Position numbers and translations under genes: made by a program. From Immersiella caudata (lineage: Eukaryota; Ascomycota; Sordariomycetes; Sordariales; Lasiosphaeriaceae), in assembly GCA_030512335.1 (NCBI GenBank), contig JAULSU010000006.1, positions 4,464,001-4,528,000 on the forward strand: 64,000 nucleotides of DNA. The letters run 5' to 3'. The notes beneath the pieces were generated by a model. It saw nothing but the letters and a program-made list of their open reading frames with translations. It had not been told where the DNA came from and ran no database searches. Below are positions 1 to 10,484 of the stretch, piece after piece (the first letter of the stretch is position 1; each line of letters begins with the position of its first letter).

Positions 1-384
1 AGACAAATACGAAATATTGATATCAACGCTCACTCCTGTCGCAGAGCGAAGATCCCAAGCAGCAATCGCAAGGCCACCAGCCCAATCGACAATCGTAGCA
101 GATACGCTGCCGTGGATTCCGCCGGCAGAATTCATATGCTGATCTGAAAGCGTGAGGCGGGCGGTGAATTTACCCCGCGTCGCGTCCGTGAAGCGAACCA
201 GAGACGCGTCCGGGGGGCCGAAGAGGAACGCGTAAATGGGGGACGCGCAGCAACGTGTTGAGTGGTACGTCATCACATGCTCAAGGGTTGTCGCATCGTC
301 GGCGGGCGTGGGTGGGGTTCCGGACAAGGGGCCGACCTCAAGGACGAGAGGCTTCTCTGGCTCGAGGCGCGGTTGCCGTGGCAT
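1..384 (-). CDS. Hot-dog fold acyl-CoA thioesterase (PaaI/ACOT13-like), 3' part outside the window
   Basis: The minus strand is open from an ATG at 384 to the window edge (128 codons seen, no stop yet). About residue 80 onward reads HMNSAGGIHGSVSATIVDW and then GVSVDINISYLS. This is the characteristic PaaI/ACOT13 pattern: an N-x-x-G-x-x-HGG-like helix start followed by a D-x-x-x-x-x-x-A-x-W stretch and the G-V-S-V-D-I-N strand. The family hydrolyses acyl-CoA thioesters as hot-dog oligomers. The general base is the Asp/Asn pair near the HG motif, and the enzyme is often mitochondrial or cytosolic. The N-terminal 60 residues are Pro- and Glu-rich and show no clear targeting signal. I chose this start because an in-frame stop lies just upstream. 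The gene is divergent from the cycloisomerase-like gene at 1134. Substrate cannot be told. Confidence 0.82.
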   Translation of the reverse strand, partial: MPRQPRLEPEKPLVLEVGPLSGTPPTPADDATTLEHVMTYHSTRCCASPIYAFLFGPPDASLVRFTDATRGKFTARLTLSDQHMNSAGGIHGSVSATIVDWAGGLAIAAWDLRSATGVSVDINISYLS

Positions 385-1133
385 TATCGCTGTGGGTGAA
401 TACCGCAATGGTTAATGCTTTGAGTGCACTGTCCGAGGCTATTTCAACCTGCAATTACTCGCTTGCTGGAAGTTTCGAGGAGAGCGGATGACTCTCTCGA
501 CCTCGCTCCACCTGCGGATTCCATTTCTTTGGCGCACGTGAGACCCAAGTCTTGACCGCTTACATAATCATCAGCTTTACCTTGTCTCTCTTGTCCCTCC
601 GGCTGTGATGTCAATTCATTAGATTCGAAGTTGAGGCCCTGTCGTCATTGCCCTTGAGCTCATCTGTGCCAAAACCTCTGACCCTTGGGGGCTCAGCTGC
701 CCTCTGCTTTGTCTCATCACCAGTCCAGTCCCCGCCCCTTGAAACCAGACTGGGAGAGATACCTGAACTCATGCCAGGTCGCACCAGCAATGGCCAGAAT
801 CACAACATGTCGCATGGAGTTTTCTTTCTTTGTGGGGTGCCTGAAGTCAAAGGAGCATAACGCATTGTCTTCTTTGTGCCGACCCACAACATGATTGCAA
901 CATCCCTTTCGGTTCAATCCTTCTCGCTTTACCCCTCCTAAATCAGGCCTTGATTTTATGTGCATGCCCGCCGGGCTGGGCCGAACCCCGCATTCACTCC
1001 CATGCAATCGCCCCAGCCATTCAACTTGGTGCATTCTCTTTCAACCACAGGCCATTCACAACGTGAGAGAACACGCACAAAAAGTTGACTGTCGGCGTTC
1101 AATCTCAATACATCGCATTGGATCAAATCAAAG
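385..1133. other. Intergenic region between divergent genes
   Basis: About 750 bp lie between the start codons of the thioesterase (minus) and the cycloisomerase-like gene (plus), so this stretch presumably holds both promoters. I see no convincing TATA box, no RNA gene and no repeat. Short open frames on both strands have no recognisable protein character. Confidence 0.6.
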
Positions 1134-1970
1134 ATGACACCCCCATCAAAACCAAAACAGCCCGGCGCCCAATCTGAAGCCCACGATGCACAATCCCAGC
1201 AACTGGACGATGAGAAAAGAGGGGTCATTCGAGCTGTTCTATGCCAGAGCCCTATCTGGATAGCCTCCGTGGCCACCGTCATGATGACAGGCGCTCTTCA
1301 CTCCTGGAGCGACATCGAATACCTTTTATTTTCGACCCTTGTGGCAACACCGGCCGTCCTGGCCCCGATCTTCTTTCCTGGTCATTCAGCCAGACCATCA
1401 CCATGGTGGCAGTCATACTGGCTGAAACTCAACATCTGGGTGGCGATAGTCGTCGGCATGGGGACCTACGCGGGGACAGCCTACTTCTTCGATCTCATGC
1501 AGATGCGGTACTCGTTTGACGTCCAGTGGACATTCAGCTCGGACGTGGTTGGCCACAGCTGGCAGCGAGTGCCGGTCTTCATATACCCCCTTACACATGC
1601 TTACTTCATGACGTATTTTACGGTTCTCATGGCATCGGAGAGTTATCTTGTCAAGCGGTTCGTCCTCCGGAGCTTTACGGCTCGAGCGACTGTCGTTGTC
1701 CTGCTCTCTTATGTTGTAGCGTTTCTCGAGACATACTTCATGGCCAGTCCTCTGTTGTCAGACTTCTTCGCTTATAAGAGTCGGCACCGGATGCTCACGC
1801 TTGGTTCATGGGGGTATGCGTCCTACTTTGTTGTTGGTCTTCCGATGGTGCAGCGGATTGAGAGTGGTGCGAGTTGGACACTGGAAAGGGTTGTTCTGGA
1901 AGCATTGGCGACATGTATGATGATATTGGGTTTGTTAGAGGCTTGGGCTAAGATAGTTGGGCCACTATGA
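1134..1970 (+). CDS. Cycloeucalenol cycloisomerase-like membrane protein
   Basis: A single-exon gene of 278 residues, the usual length for plant cycloeucalenol cycloisomerase (CPI). Several family landmarks occur in order: DIEYLLFSTLVATPAVLAP (about 60-78), YWLKLNIW (95-102), a Y/F-rich segment, THAYFMTYF (154-162), AFLETYFMASP (196-206) and YASYFVVGLPMVQRI (228-242). There are about six to seven hydrophobic segments, so it should sit in a membrane, probably the ER. In plants CPI opens the 9,19-cyclopropane ring of cycloeucalenol to give obtusifoliol. Fungi normally make lanosterol, which lacks that ring, so the substrate here is unknown; it may act on another cyclopropyl or tetracyclic triterpenoid. 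The N-terminal 30 residues are hydrophilic and variable. Family assignment is by pattern, without a database search. Confidence 0.72.
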   Translation: MTPPSKPKQPGAQSEAHDAQSQQLDDEKRGVIRAVLCQSPIWIASVATVMMTGALHSWSDIEYLLFSTLVATPAVLAPIFFPGHSARPSPWWQSYWLKLNIWVAIVVGMGTYAGTAYFFDLMQMRYSFDVQWTFSSDVVGHSWQRVPVFIYPLTHAYFMTYFTVLMASESYLVKRFVLRSFTARATVVVLLSYVVAFLETYFMASPLLSDFFAYKSRHRMLTLGSWGYASYFVVGLPMVQRIESGASWTLERVVLEALATCMMILGLLEAWAKIVGPL

Positions 1971-2444
1971 GACTTAGACTTTCTCCTCGCTAAACGCAGC
2001 ATGAGTCTGGATCAAAGGCGCTGTTGGAGTAGCTACAAAGGCTTCGGCCAGAAAGGCGAGCCATCTGCTCCGTGCTAATGAACGCTGTCCAAACCAACAA
2101 ATGCCTTTGGCCATCGCGGGCCGGCATCAACTGCATTGCAAGCGACACTATTCTGCATCTCGACATACCTACCTTATATTTATTTTAAATTCCGTTATCT
2201 GCATTTGGAAAGGCCTTGTAAATATCCGAGGAGGCCTGATTATCACTGAAAATTGCCTCTTCCCAGTGTTAATAACGCTCAGCGAACTGGATACACGGAC
2301 CTGGCCCTTTCTTCCAGCCGGAGCCTTCGTCTCTCTGTGCATTTCCTCCTTTAAGCCCCTCAGGGGAGACAGGTCCCACTGTACAAACAACGATACGCTA
2401 CATCACCATTCTCATCATATTTCAGCCATGCACTAACCCTAGTG
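1971..2444. other. Intergenic, AT-richer 3' region
   Basis: This stretch lies between the cycloisomerase-like gene and the 3' end of the small secreted protein gene, which converge here. I see nothing beyond presumed 3' untranslated sequence and no clear terminator element. Confidence 0.5.
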
Positions 2445-2756
2445 TTAGCTAGAATCAGTGAAAGGCGTTGAGGAGTCAACTGACGAAAGCTTTGGGTTCC
2501 CTTCCACAGGCATAGGCATTTCCCAGCAGCAATGAAAGCCAGCCGCCGAAAGAACGACGTTCGTCCACCCGGGATATTGGTCGATGCAGTAAGGCGCACT
2601 GAGGAACTTCCTCTGCAGGCAAATATCGGTTTCCTTCGGGGCTGGCGTGAGCGACGGGCTGGGGATTGCCAATTCTGATGCCGTCGTTGTTACTGTGAGG
2701 GGTGTCCCTTGGCAAAAGGGGAGTACCCCGAGGGCGAAAAGAGCCACGAGCCTCAT
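2445..2756 (-). CDS. Small secreted Cys-containing protein (hypothetical)
   Basis: An open frame of 103 residues starting at the ATG at 2756. The first 17 residues (MRLVALFALGVLPFCQG) form a good signal peptide with a cleavage-like small residue. The mature part is Thr/Pro-rich and then carries four cysteines (ICL, PYC, HCC) around IDQYPGWTNVV. No family is recognised. Size, signal peptide and paired cysteines fit a small secreted or effector-type protein. The frame is open further upstream, but the ATG at 2756 is the one that places the signal peptide at the N-terminus. An unrecognised intron could change the C-terminus. Confidence 0.42.
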   Translation of the reverse strand: MRLVALFALGVLPFCQGTPLTVTTTASELAIPSPSLTPAPKETDICLQRKFLSAPYCIDQYPGWTNVVLSAAGFHCCWEMPMPVEGNPKLSSVDSSTPFTDSS

Positions 2757-3523
2757 CTTAGTCTGCTTCTGCGCATATGCACTGAACAGATACGGCGGTG
2801 ACGCGAGGAAGAGGGTGCGGGAAGAGAACACAGCGCAAAGGCTGGCTCCAGAGATGTGTCCTGGAGGCTCGGTGAGGAACAATATCCCTCACTCACACAG
2901 ACCACCTGTGGTACTGTGGTGCTGTGTTGCGGGTAATTGCTGGCATTTTGCCGCAATGTGGGTTGGAATACCATGTAAGGCAGCGAACATTTGACGGGAA
3001 CATGGCTCGGAAGCAAGGAAGCCCTCAGCGCCGAGAAAACCTCAAAAGCCAAGAACGATTTGACGTCCAGACCTTTGCAAGCCTTTGGCGACATGGTCTA
3101 GATCCTGCCCCCTGAGATCTGCCGCCACGTCTCATGCACGACAGATCTAACCAGTCGACCTATGATCGAAGGGGAATTGAGCATGGGTCGCGATGCCCTC
3201 CAGCGGAAGGAGCCTCGCCCCACCAAAACAGCTCACCTAGCCAATCAGATCGGAGAATGTAGCCCATGACGTCACTGCAGCTTCCCTCGGTTGTCCAAGT
3301 TTCTTGGGCATCTGGCAACAGCCATTGCATCACAGAGAACGAATGACAATGATTTGGCTTGGCGACGGTTATCGTCGACACCTATTTCAACAATGCTGTG
3401 TCCACCTGCGATTGTGCGTCGGACCCACCTGAATCTAGGCTCTCCATGCCAACACCGAACTGTCGCGCTCCTTCCTCCAACCTTGTCACACCATTCCTGT
3501 GCGAACCCTGAAGTCGGGTTGAG
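2757..3523. other. Intergenic region between divergent genes
   Basis: About 770 bp separate the start of the small secreted protein (minus) from the start of the PAP2 phosphatase (plus). Overlapping short frames on both strands do not resemble proteins. No TATA box or repeat stands out. Confidence 0.5.
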
Positions 3524-4782
3524 ATGGCGCCTCTCCATCGCCGTGACCGCCGGCAACGGCCCGCGGTCGAGATCAATGAGAAGTGGCATGCCACAGCAAA
3601 CGAGGACCAGTCAACGCCAAAACGACTCGGCTCGTTCATCGTCCGATGGCTGAAGCAGTCCTGGAAGGACATCCTGACCATGGCCATCCTGGGAGCCGCT
3701 TCGCAAGGGGTGAGTTCAACAGGCACACACATCCCAATATCCAAGCCAAAACTGACAAAATTGTGCATCAGATTTACAAGGCCCCGCTGTCAACGATCCG
3801 CAACTTCCCCATCACCTTCAACGACTCAGACGAGATCGTCTACCCCGAGTTCGCCTACCCCGTAAGAGGCTGGATCATCTCGCCCGCGCTCTCCGGCATC
3901 CTCTCAACCTTGGTCCCCATCGCCGTCATCCTGGTAGCCCAAATACGCATCCGCAGCTTCTGGGACTTCAACAACGGCGTCCTCGGCGTCTTGTACTCAG
4001 TCATTCTCAGCACCCTCTTCCAAGTCATCATCAAGATCTACGCCGGTGGTCTGAGGCCCTACTTCCTGGACATCTGCCAGCCTGACATCTCCCTCGCTGC
4101 CGGCCGCAACACGACGCATCTCAACGCCGTGGGCTTCCGCCAGATCATGTACACCGTCGATGTTTGCACCAATCCTGACAAGCAGGCGCTGAGGACGGCC
4201 ATGACGAGCTTCCCATCTGGTCATGCAACCTCGGCCTTTGCCGGCTACATCTTTTTGTTCCTCTGGATGAACGCCAAGCTCAAGGTGTGGTCCAACGCCC
4301 AGACCTCGTTCTACTGGCTTGCCCTCCTCATGGTGCCCCTCCTCGGCGCTGTCCTGATGGCATGTGCTCTGTCCATCACTCAGGATCATCACTGGTATGA
4401 CATCATTGCGGGTGCGCTCATCGGAACTATGATGGCGTTCGCGTCCTATCGGATTTTGTACGCTTCCATTTGGGATTGGCGGTACAATCATATTCCTCTG
4501 TCGAGACTCGAGGTATTGGATTATAAGGCGTGGTCTACACCTCAGTATCTGGAGCGTGCTGTGTTTATGAGGAAGCTTGGATGGGGCAGGAGGCGGAGAG
4601 GAGGTGGAAGGGCCTTTTGGGGGAAGAGGTCATCCAAGGGGGCTGACAGCACCTGGAGTGATGGCCCTGTAGAGGACAGAGTGGTGACCCCTAATGGGCA
4701 GTCTCCCCGTCGGCCTGAAGCAACCATCGGGAGGGAAGGACTACCTCGGGGTCGGGGAGCTGTGGCTGATAATATGGTGTAG
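3524..4782 (+). CDS. PAP2-family lipid phosphate phosphatase (DPP1/LPP-like)
   Basis: Two exons, 3524-3709 and 3772-4782, joined in phase 0 across a 62-nt intron (donor gtgagt, acceptor cag), give 398 residues. The protein is a multi-span membrane enzyme that dephosphorylates diacylglycerol pyrophosphate, phosphatidate or similar lipids. PAP2 motif 1 is KIYAGGLRP, motif 2 is FPSGHAT (with the catalytic-site His) and motif 3 contains QDHHWYDIIAG (nucleophilic His and Asp). The usual Ser-Arg pair at the start of motif 3 is not evident; the sequence there reads ACALSITQ. Roughly six hydrophobic helices lie between residues 45 and 310. The C-terminal 80 residues are basic, Gly/Arg-rich and probably cytosolic. 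I chose the ATG at 3524 because it gives a hydrophilic N-terminus leading straight into the first membrane segment. Confidence 0.85.
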
Positions 4783-5480
4783 TGTTGGCGTGGTGCGGGG
4801 ATGAGGACTCGTGAGGCCAAGACTGAATGCGAGTTTCCACGGATACCCAGTTTCGTTAAGTCATAGTGCCTTTCTGTTCAGCTTTAGTGTAGGTATTATT
4901 ACTTCTTTTGTAATACCATTGTGGAAATTCAGGATAATTCTTAGTGATGGACTACAAGAGATCGTTGAGGATTGCGGGGGTTCTGAGCCAATGCATCGAA
5001 AGGGGGGGTTGCTGGATAAATTTTCATCTGGTGTTCAAATCGGCCACAGGGCGATGCAGATAGTTTGCAGAGTCATCAACAGGATGGTCAGTAGCAACAT
5101 GACGATTACGCAGGGCTTGATTGCGTGCAATTTCACTGGATCGCGGACTCCATCCATGGTGGTGTGGAACTTATCTCTCCTTATCAACGGTCGTGCATGC
5201 AGACCGACGTCGATGATCGACGCAGGATCGCCAAGACAAGAACTAGCTGTGTGCTGTCGTCATTGTGCAACCCCCACAACGCTCACACAGGTGGAAATGA
5301 TCAGATAGATTCTGGGCTCTTCCCCCCGTGCTTTAACACTCATTGTCAGACTCTCTTCATATCTGTTCTTCAGTTCTCCTTCGCCTGCACTTGTCACTCG
5401 GACGGCATCTGACACCCACAAACAAACATTGAAGCTCAGAAGACCGATCCCCTAGACAAACTCATATCATACCTTCTATC
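4783..5480. other. Intergenic region
   Basis: About 700 bp between the PAP2 gene and the MATE gene, both on the plus strand. It should hold the PAP2 3' UTR and the MATE promoter. The last 150 bp before the MATE ATG are pyrimidine-rich, as is common near fungal transcription starts. No RNA gene or repeat seen. Confidence 0.5.
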
Positions 5481-7817
5481 ATGCACGAAGACCCCTCCCC
5501 AGGACTGGGCCGGCCTGATGACCGCCGGGGCTCCGTCTTATCATCTCTTTTACCTGAGAGCTTGTCTCTCCCCCCTTTATACCTTTCCACGTCCCCCATC
5601 GCCCGCGAAATCCTCCAACATGACATCGAAGATGTCAGCGACGAGTCAGCCATAGCCTCAAGCTCTGAATCTGACTCAGATGCTGAAGTCGACCCCTCCG
5701 CCGACCCCTCCGCAGAAGACGTCAAACTCGCCTTTCACCCCTCAGGCATCGTCTACGGCTGCGGCTTCTCCACCATCCCCCTCCCCGGCGTCGACCGACC
5801 TGTCCCAAACCCGAGGGAAATTGAAGAATCCCTCCGCGCAGAGGTCGAACTCCTTCGCGACAACGACATCCTCCCGCCGAAACATCGCCATGGTAGCGTC
5901 GTGGAGCGCGTCTATCACCACATCTTCAGCCCCGAGGGTAGCCCCGGCCACGAGACCTATGTGACCCTAGGAGGCCCCGCGGAGACGACGCCTCTGCTCA
6001 TGGTTGATACCGAGGATGAACCGCAGACGCCGCCTCCTGAAGATGTACATAAGCTTTGGGAGGAGGCGGTTGCGGCGCATCATCTGAAAACGAGTTGGCA
6101 GCGGGAGACGAAGACGCTGGTGTTATATGCACTGCCTCTGATTTTGACTTTTGTGCTTCATTACTCGGTGACGATTGGAAGTGTGCTTACTGTCGGGAGG
6201 TTGGGGATGTTGGAGTTGGGGGCTGTGAATCGTTAGTCGCCCTCTCTTGTTCGACGTCTGATGATATTTCTGACTCTCAGAATCACAGTCGCAACCATGA
6301 CGGCGAGTATCACATGTTACGTCCCCGTCCAAGGCCTCGCAACCTGTCTCGACACCCTGTGTTCCATCGCCTACGGAGCCAAGCAACCAGGCCTGGTGGG
6401 CTTGCAATGCCAACGCATGACGATTCTCCTCTGGCTGTTGATGGCTCCCATCGCGGTAGTTTGGTGGTTCTCAGAACCCATTCTTACAGCACTCGTGCCT
6501 GATGGGGACATCGCTCATCTCGCTGCTGTCTACCTCCGCATCTTGATCATCGGTATGCCTGGCGTCGCGGCTTTCGAGAGCGGCAAGCGGTTTGTGCAGT
6601 CTCAGGGGCTGTTTCACATCACCACCATCAGTCTTGCTCTCGGGGCACCGCTGAGCTTTTTGCAGAACTATGTCTTTGTTTTCTGCTGGGGCTGGGGGTT
6701 CTCAGGGGCGGCGATGGCCATGGCGATAACACAGAATCTGTTGCCTGTGTTGCTGGTTCTCTATGTGTGGCTCTTTGAGGGGTCGGAGTGCTGGAATGGG
6801 CTGAGTCGGAAGGCACTTAGGAATTGGGGTGAGTCTCATCTTGCATCTGAGTCTCATCTTCTCATCTTATTTTTTTTTTTTTAATTTGACTTCTAGCGGT
6901 AGGGCGTTCAGGGGCTAGACCCGGACCCTAGGAGGGCTAGGAATCTGGGAGCCCCAAGATGGGGGCTACTTTGTGACATGGCACTAACACTGAGATGCAG
7001 GACCAATGATTAGACTCGCTCTCCCTGGGATGGTGATGGTCTGGTGCCAGTTCTCCGTCCTGGAGATCTTGACCATCGCCGCAGGCCAGTTCGGACCGGC
7101 AAAGCTCGCAGCTCAAAGCATCCTCGTGACGGTCACGTCGACTTCTTTCAACATCCCGTTCCCTCTCGCCATCGCCACTTCCACGAGGGTGGCCAACATG
7201 ATCGGAGCCGGGCTCAGTGATGCCGCTCAGCTCACAGCCAAAGTGGTATGTCCCCTATCACCATCTATTGATACTGGGAATCAGCGCTGATCCAAACAGG
7301 CTGTTGTCGCGGCGTGTGTCGTCGGGACAATCAACTTCTCCCTTTACGTTGGTCTTCGGAAGCAGATTGCTCGCGTGTTCACACCGGACGAAGAGGTCAT
7401 CGCCATCACCTCCAAGGTTATGTTGATCTGCGCTTGTATGCAAATCGTTGACTCTCTTGCCGCCGTGACGCATGGAATCCTCCGGGGGTTGGGACGTCAG
7501 GCGATTGGAAGCTATGCCAACTTGCTGAGCTACTACCTGATTGCTCTACCGGTTGGGCTTTCGACCGCATTTGCTCTTGGATGGGAGTTGAGTGGACTGT
7601 GGATTGGATTGACAGCCGGTCTTGCTGCGTAAGTTGCTTACTGCCAATCACTGATGGATGTGCAGCCCTAAAGGGCCAACCTGCTGATTTCCCGTTTAGT
7701 GTCAGCGCTATCGAACTCCTGTATCTCTGCCACGCCGACTGGGAAATCGCTGTTGCTCAGGCCGAGAGCATAATGCGTTCGGAAGACGCTACAAACGCTG
7801 AACTCAAGCATCACTGA
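5481..7817 (+). CDS. MATE-family multidrug/toxic-compound efflux transporter
   Basis: Five exons (5481-6231, 6289-6828, 7001-7245, 7300-7628, 7700-7817) give 660 residues with all phases consistent. The first about 205 residues are hydrophilic, acidic and Ser-rich, a long cytosolic N-terminus common in fungal MATE proteins. Twelve hydrophobic segments follow. The family signature is split by intron 1 and reads GAVNLATMTASITCYVPVQG once joined, followed by GLATCLDTLC. MATE carriers export drugs or metabolites by proton or sodium antiport, in the plasma membrane or vacuole. Intron 2 is 172 nt, longer than the others (54-71 nt), and holds a direct repeat of gagtctcatctt plus an oligo-T run. The last exon encodes only a short tail after the final helix. 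Confidence 0.86.
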
Positions 7818-8648
7818 GTTGTTGAAACGATGGGATCTGATTCTCAGTGGACGCTTGAAGAATCTGACAACCAAAAGCGGAACACGTGCAGCGGGAGCCG
7901 AAGTGGCGTCTTAGCAATGTGTGGCGATTTGATAATGGAACATGGGATCTCTTCTGCGTTCCAACCACCAGGTAACACCACCGATCCCAATTTGGAGTTG
8001 ATGTGACTGAACTTGACAACCTCGGAGGAGGCTCAATGGCTCCCGGTACAAACGTGGGTGCGCTTGGCCTCAATAAGCTGTCCTCCGATCTATTCATTTG
8101 GTAACACGTGTTAATATACTTTTCGATCATCACCTTCCGTTGAATGAGACGTGATAGATTAACCCAGATGCGGGTCAGGGAACCCGGACGGCTATCTGCC
8201 GGCTCGGCACCAAAAGCCGGTACCGCGTCACGGCTGAGTTTCAACCGAGTTCGAACACGCATCTCTTTTCGCCATCCAAGAAGAAAAATGATGAAAAAGA
8301 GTGCAATATTCTGGGCTTAGTTCCACATGGGATCGAGAGGAAGCGCAATGAACTGGTGGTGCATCAAAGTTCAAGACCGCAGAGGGAACGGGATACACGA
8401 GCAATACCTAGGTATGCAAGCAGATGCGGCAGTGATGTCGCATCGCGACAATTGCCAAGAAGTGCCAAGCCCCAGCGGTCTCGTCTTGAAATCCGGGTAT
8501 TCTCCATGAGACCATGAACAGGACACATTGTGTTTGCAGCTCCTGTGGGAGCAAATAACACTCCCGCATGTACCTTTTCCAGTTCTATTTGGCCCAAGCT
8601 GATACCTAAGAACTGCACTGTATTCATCCGTTCTCTCACTCATCAAAA
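7818..8648. other. Intergenic region
   Basis: About 830 bp between the MATE gene and the SET-domain gene, both plus. Short frames occur on both strands with no family resemblance. No TATA box, repeat or RNA gene is evident. Confidence 0.5.
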
Positions 8649-10096
8649 ATGTCCTTCTCCAAAAGCCGGCAGTTCCAAGCTGTCGCCCTGGGATGCGCCA
8701 TCTTCTTCAGCCGCAATGGTGTGTTGGCGGCAAAAGGCCTTGGCGGTGCGCAGTGTCCCTGGAATCTGGCCGGGCCACTGGAAAAGGGGGTCGACACCTG
8801 CGGGAGACCTGTTGACGACAAAAATGTGGCTCGGAGAACCTGGAGCTACCCACCGGCGTGCGCACACCCGGAGAGCAGCGAGGGGACGCCCTATTGCGTC
8901 TACTCGTACAAGGATATCCGAGGTGGCTCTGGATTGAGTCTCCTTGCAACACCCGTGATTGCGGCTGACCTCGAAGGTCATCTTGGTGACCTTAATCCGA
9001 CATGGCTTCACCAACAGGCGAAGGACTACTACTGGCAGCCACAGGTCGAAGATCCCGCTTTCGAAGTCCGCGATCTGCCAGGCAAGGGAAAAGGGGCTAT
9101 TGCTACCCGCCTGATCCGCGCCGGCGAAGTCGTGATTCGAGAGTCCCCGGCCATCATCAACGTCCCCGAACTCCCGAAGGGCGTCTTGCCTGCTCAAGTT
9201 GGGCCCATGTTCGAGCTCGCCCTTCAGCAGCTCCCTGAAGCCCAGCAGAAGCGTGTTATTGATTTGTCGCGAGGCCAATCTCACGACGATATCAGCCGCG
9301 GAGAAATGCTCAACCAAGTCCTCAACACCAATAGCTTTGGAATTCAGGTGAAGGGCCATTTTCTGGCGGCGTTGTGCCCGGATATTGCGGCAAGACTCAC
9401 CCCCCCCCCCCCCCCCCCGCACCACTTTTTCCCTCACATGCTGACAGACATATAGCGAATAAACCACGCATGCCGCCCCAAGTGAGTCTGTGGAATATGC
9501 GACGATTTAATTTGACTCACCACTTACACATGATAGCATGTTCACCCGGTTCTCGTATGAGACGTTCACCATGGAAGCGGTGGCCTATGCGGATATCCAG
9601 GCAGGGGAGGAGCTGCACCTGAGCTGTAAGCTACCTAACCCCATCCCTTCGAAGGCTTCAAGTTGCTGATACCTTGAAAGATCTCCCCCTCAACCTGCTG
9701 TCAGAGGACCGAAAAGCCATGACCCAAAAGTGGGGATTCAACTGCACCTGCTCACTCTGCTCCAATCCCGACAAGGCCAACGAGTCAGATCGCAACAAGC
9801 GCCGTATTCAGGAAGTCCTAGATCAGCTCCAGGATGAGAGCAACCGCCAACCCGAAAAAGTGGAGGCTCTTGCACAGGAGCTCTTCAAGATCCTGGAGAC
9901 GGAGAGACTCCTCTTCGAAGCCGGAAGCTTTGCGTCGCTGTTGACGGGGGTCTACTACAGCATGGGTGATAACAAGAAGGCGCTTGAGGTGGCGAGGACT
10001 GCAATTACAAACCACACGCTGTATATTGGGCATGACAGCGCGAAGGTGAAGGCGGCGAGGGAACTGGTGGAGCAGCTGGAGTGGATGATGTCATGA
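8649..10096 (+). CDS. SET-domain protein with N-terminal signal peptide
   Basis: Four exons (8649-9389, 9456-9481, 9537-9625, 9681-10096) give 423 residues. The first 28 residues look like a signal peptide or membrane anchor (AVALGCAIFFSRNGVLAA). A Cys-containing region (about 36-105) ends in GGSGLSLLATP, and the SET domain runs from about 138 to 300. GKGKGAIATRLIRAGEVV is the first SET strand block. RINHACRPN (248-256) is the conserved N-H-x-C-x-P-N motif, encoded on a 26-nt exon. The segment ending GEELHLSY is the second conserved block. A CTCSLC post-SET-like cysteine cluster and a helical, TPR-like C-terminal region follow. SET enzymes methylate protein lysines. A secretory N-terminus is odd for a histone enzyme, but I recall the same layout in other fungal SET5-type proteins. 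Intron 1 is GC-AG. Confidence 0.8.
9390..9455 (+). other. GC-AG intron with a 19-C homopolymer
   Basis: To join the exon ending in DIA to the exon starting RINHACRP without losing conserved residues, the donor must be gcaaga and the acceptor tatag. No GT donor gives that reading. The 66-nt intron has a run of 19 cytosines at 9400-9418 and a ctgac branch-like site 12 nt before the acceptor. Confidence 0.7.
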
Positions 10097-10484
10097 ATGG
10101 CATGAAGGGCTGCCATGATGCGCTAGCTGACTTTCGGAAAGAATAAATCGCATTTTTGCATAGTTGAACAAAATGCATTCGGCGTGAACACAAAGGAAGG
10201 ATACAATAAATTGTGGACTCGATGTCCCTGCCATGGCCAATGAACGGCACTAATTGGCCAGGACTCCGGGCGAATTGACCACTCGGACCCGACTGGGAAA
10301 ACCGAGTGGGTCTCCGGCGCCGAGCGCCAAGCCGTTACCCCTCCCGCGAGCCCCACCAGACGTCATGTCATCGCATCGCAGCAGGCCACCATCACCGAAG
10401 GTGACAGCTGCTGTACCACCCGCACGATACCCTAGTACCCTACACGATTGACATCTCAGACATTTGAGACATTGCGTTCCAGCC
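10097..10484. other. Intergenic region, PLC promoter side
   Basis: About 390 bp between the SET gene and the PI-PLC gene. It holds the SET 3' UTR and the presumed PLC promoter. No clear core promoter element was recognised. Confidence 0.5.
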
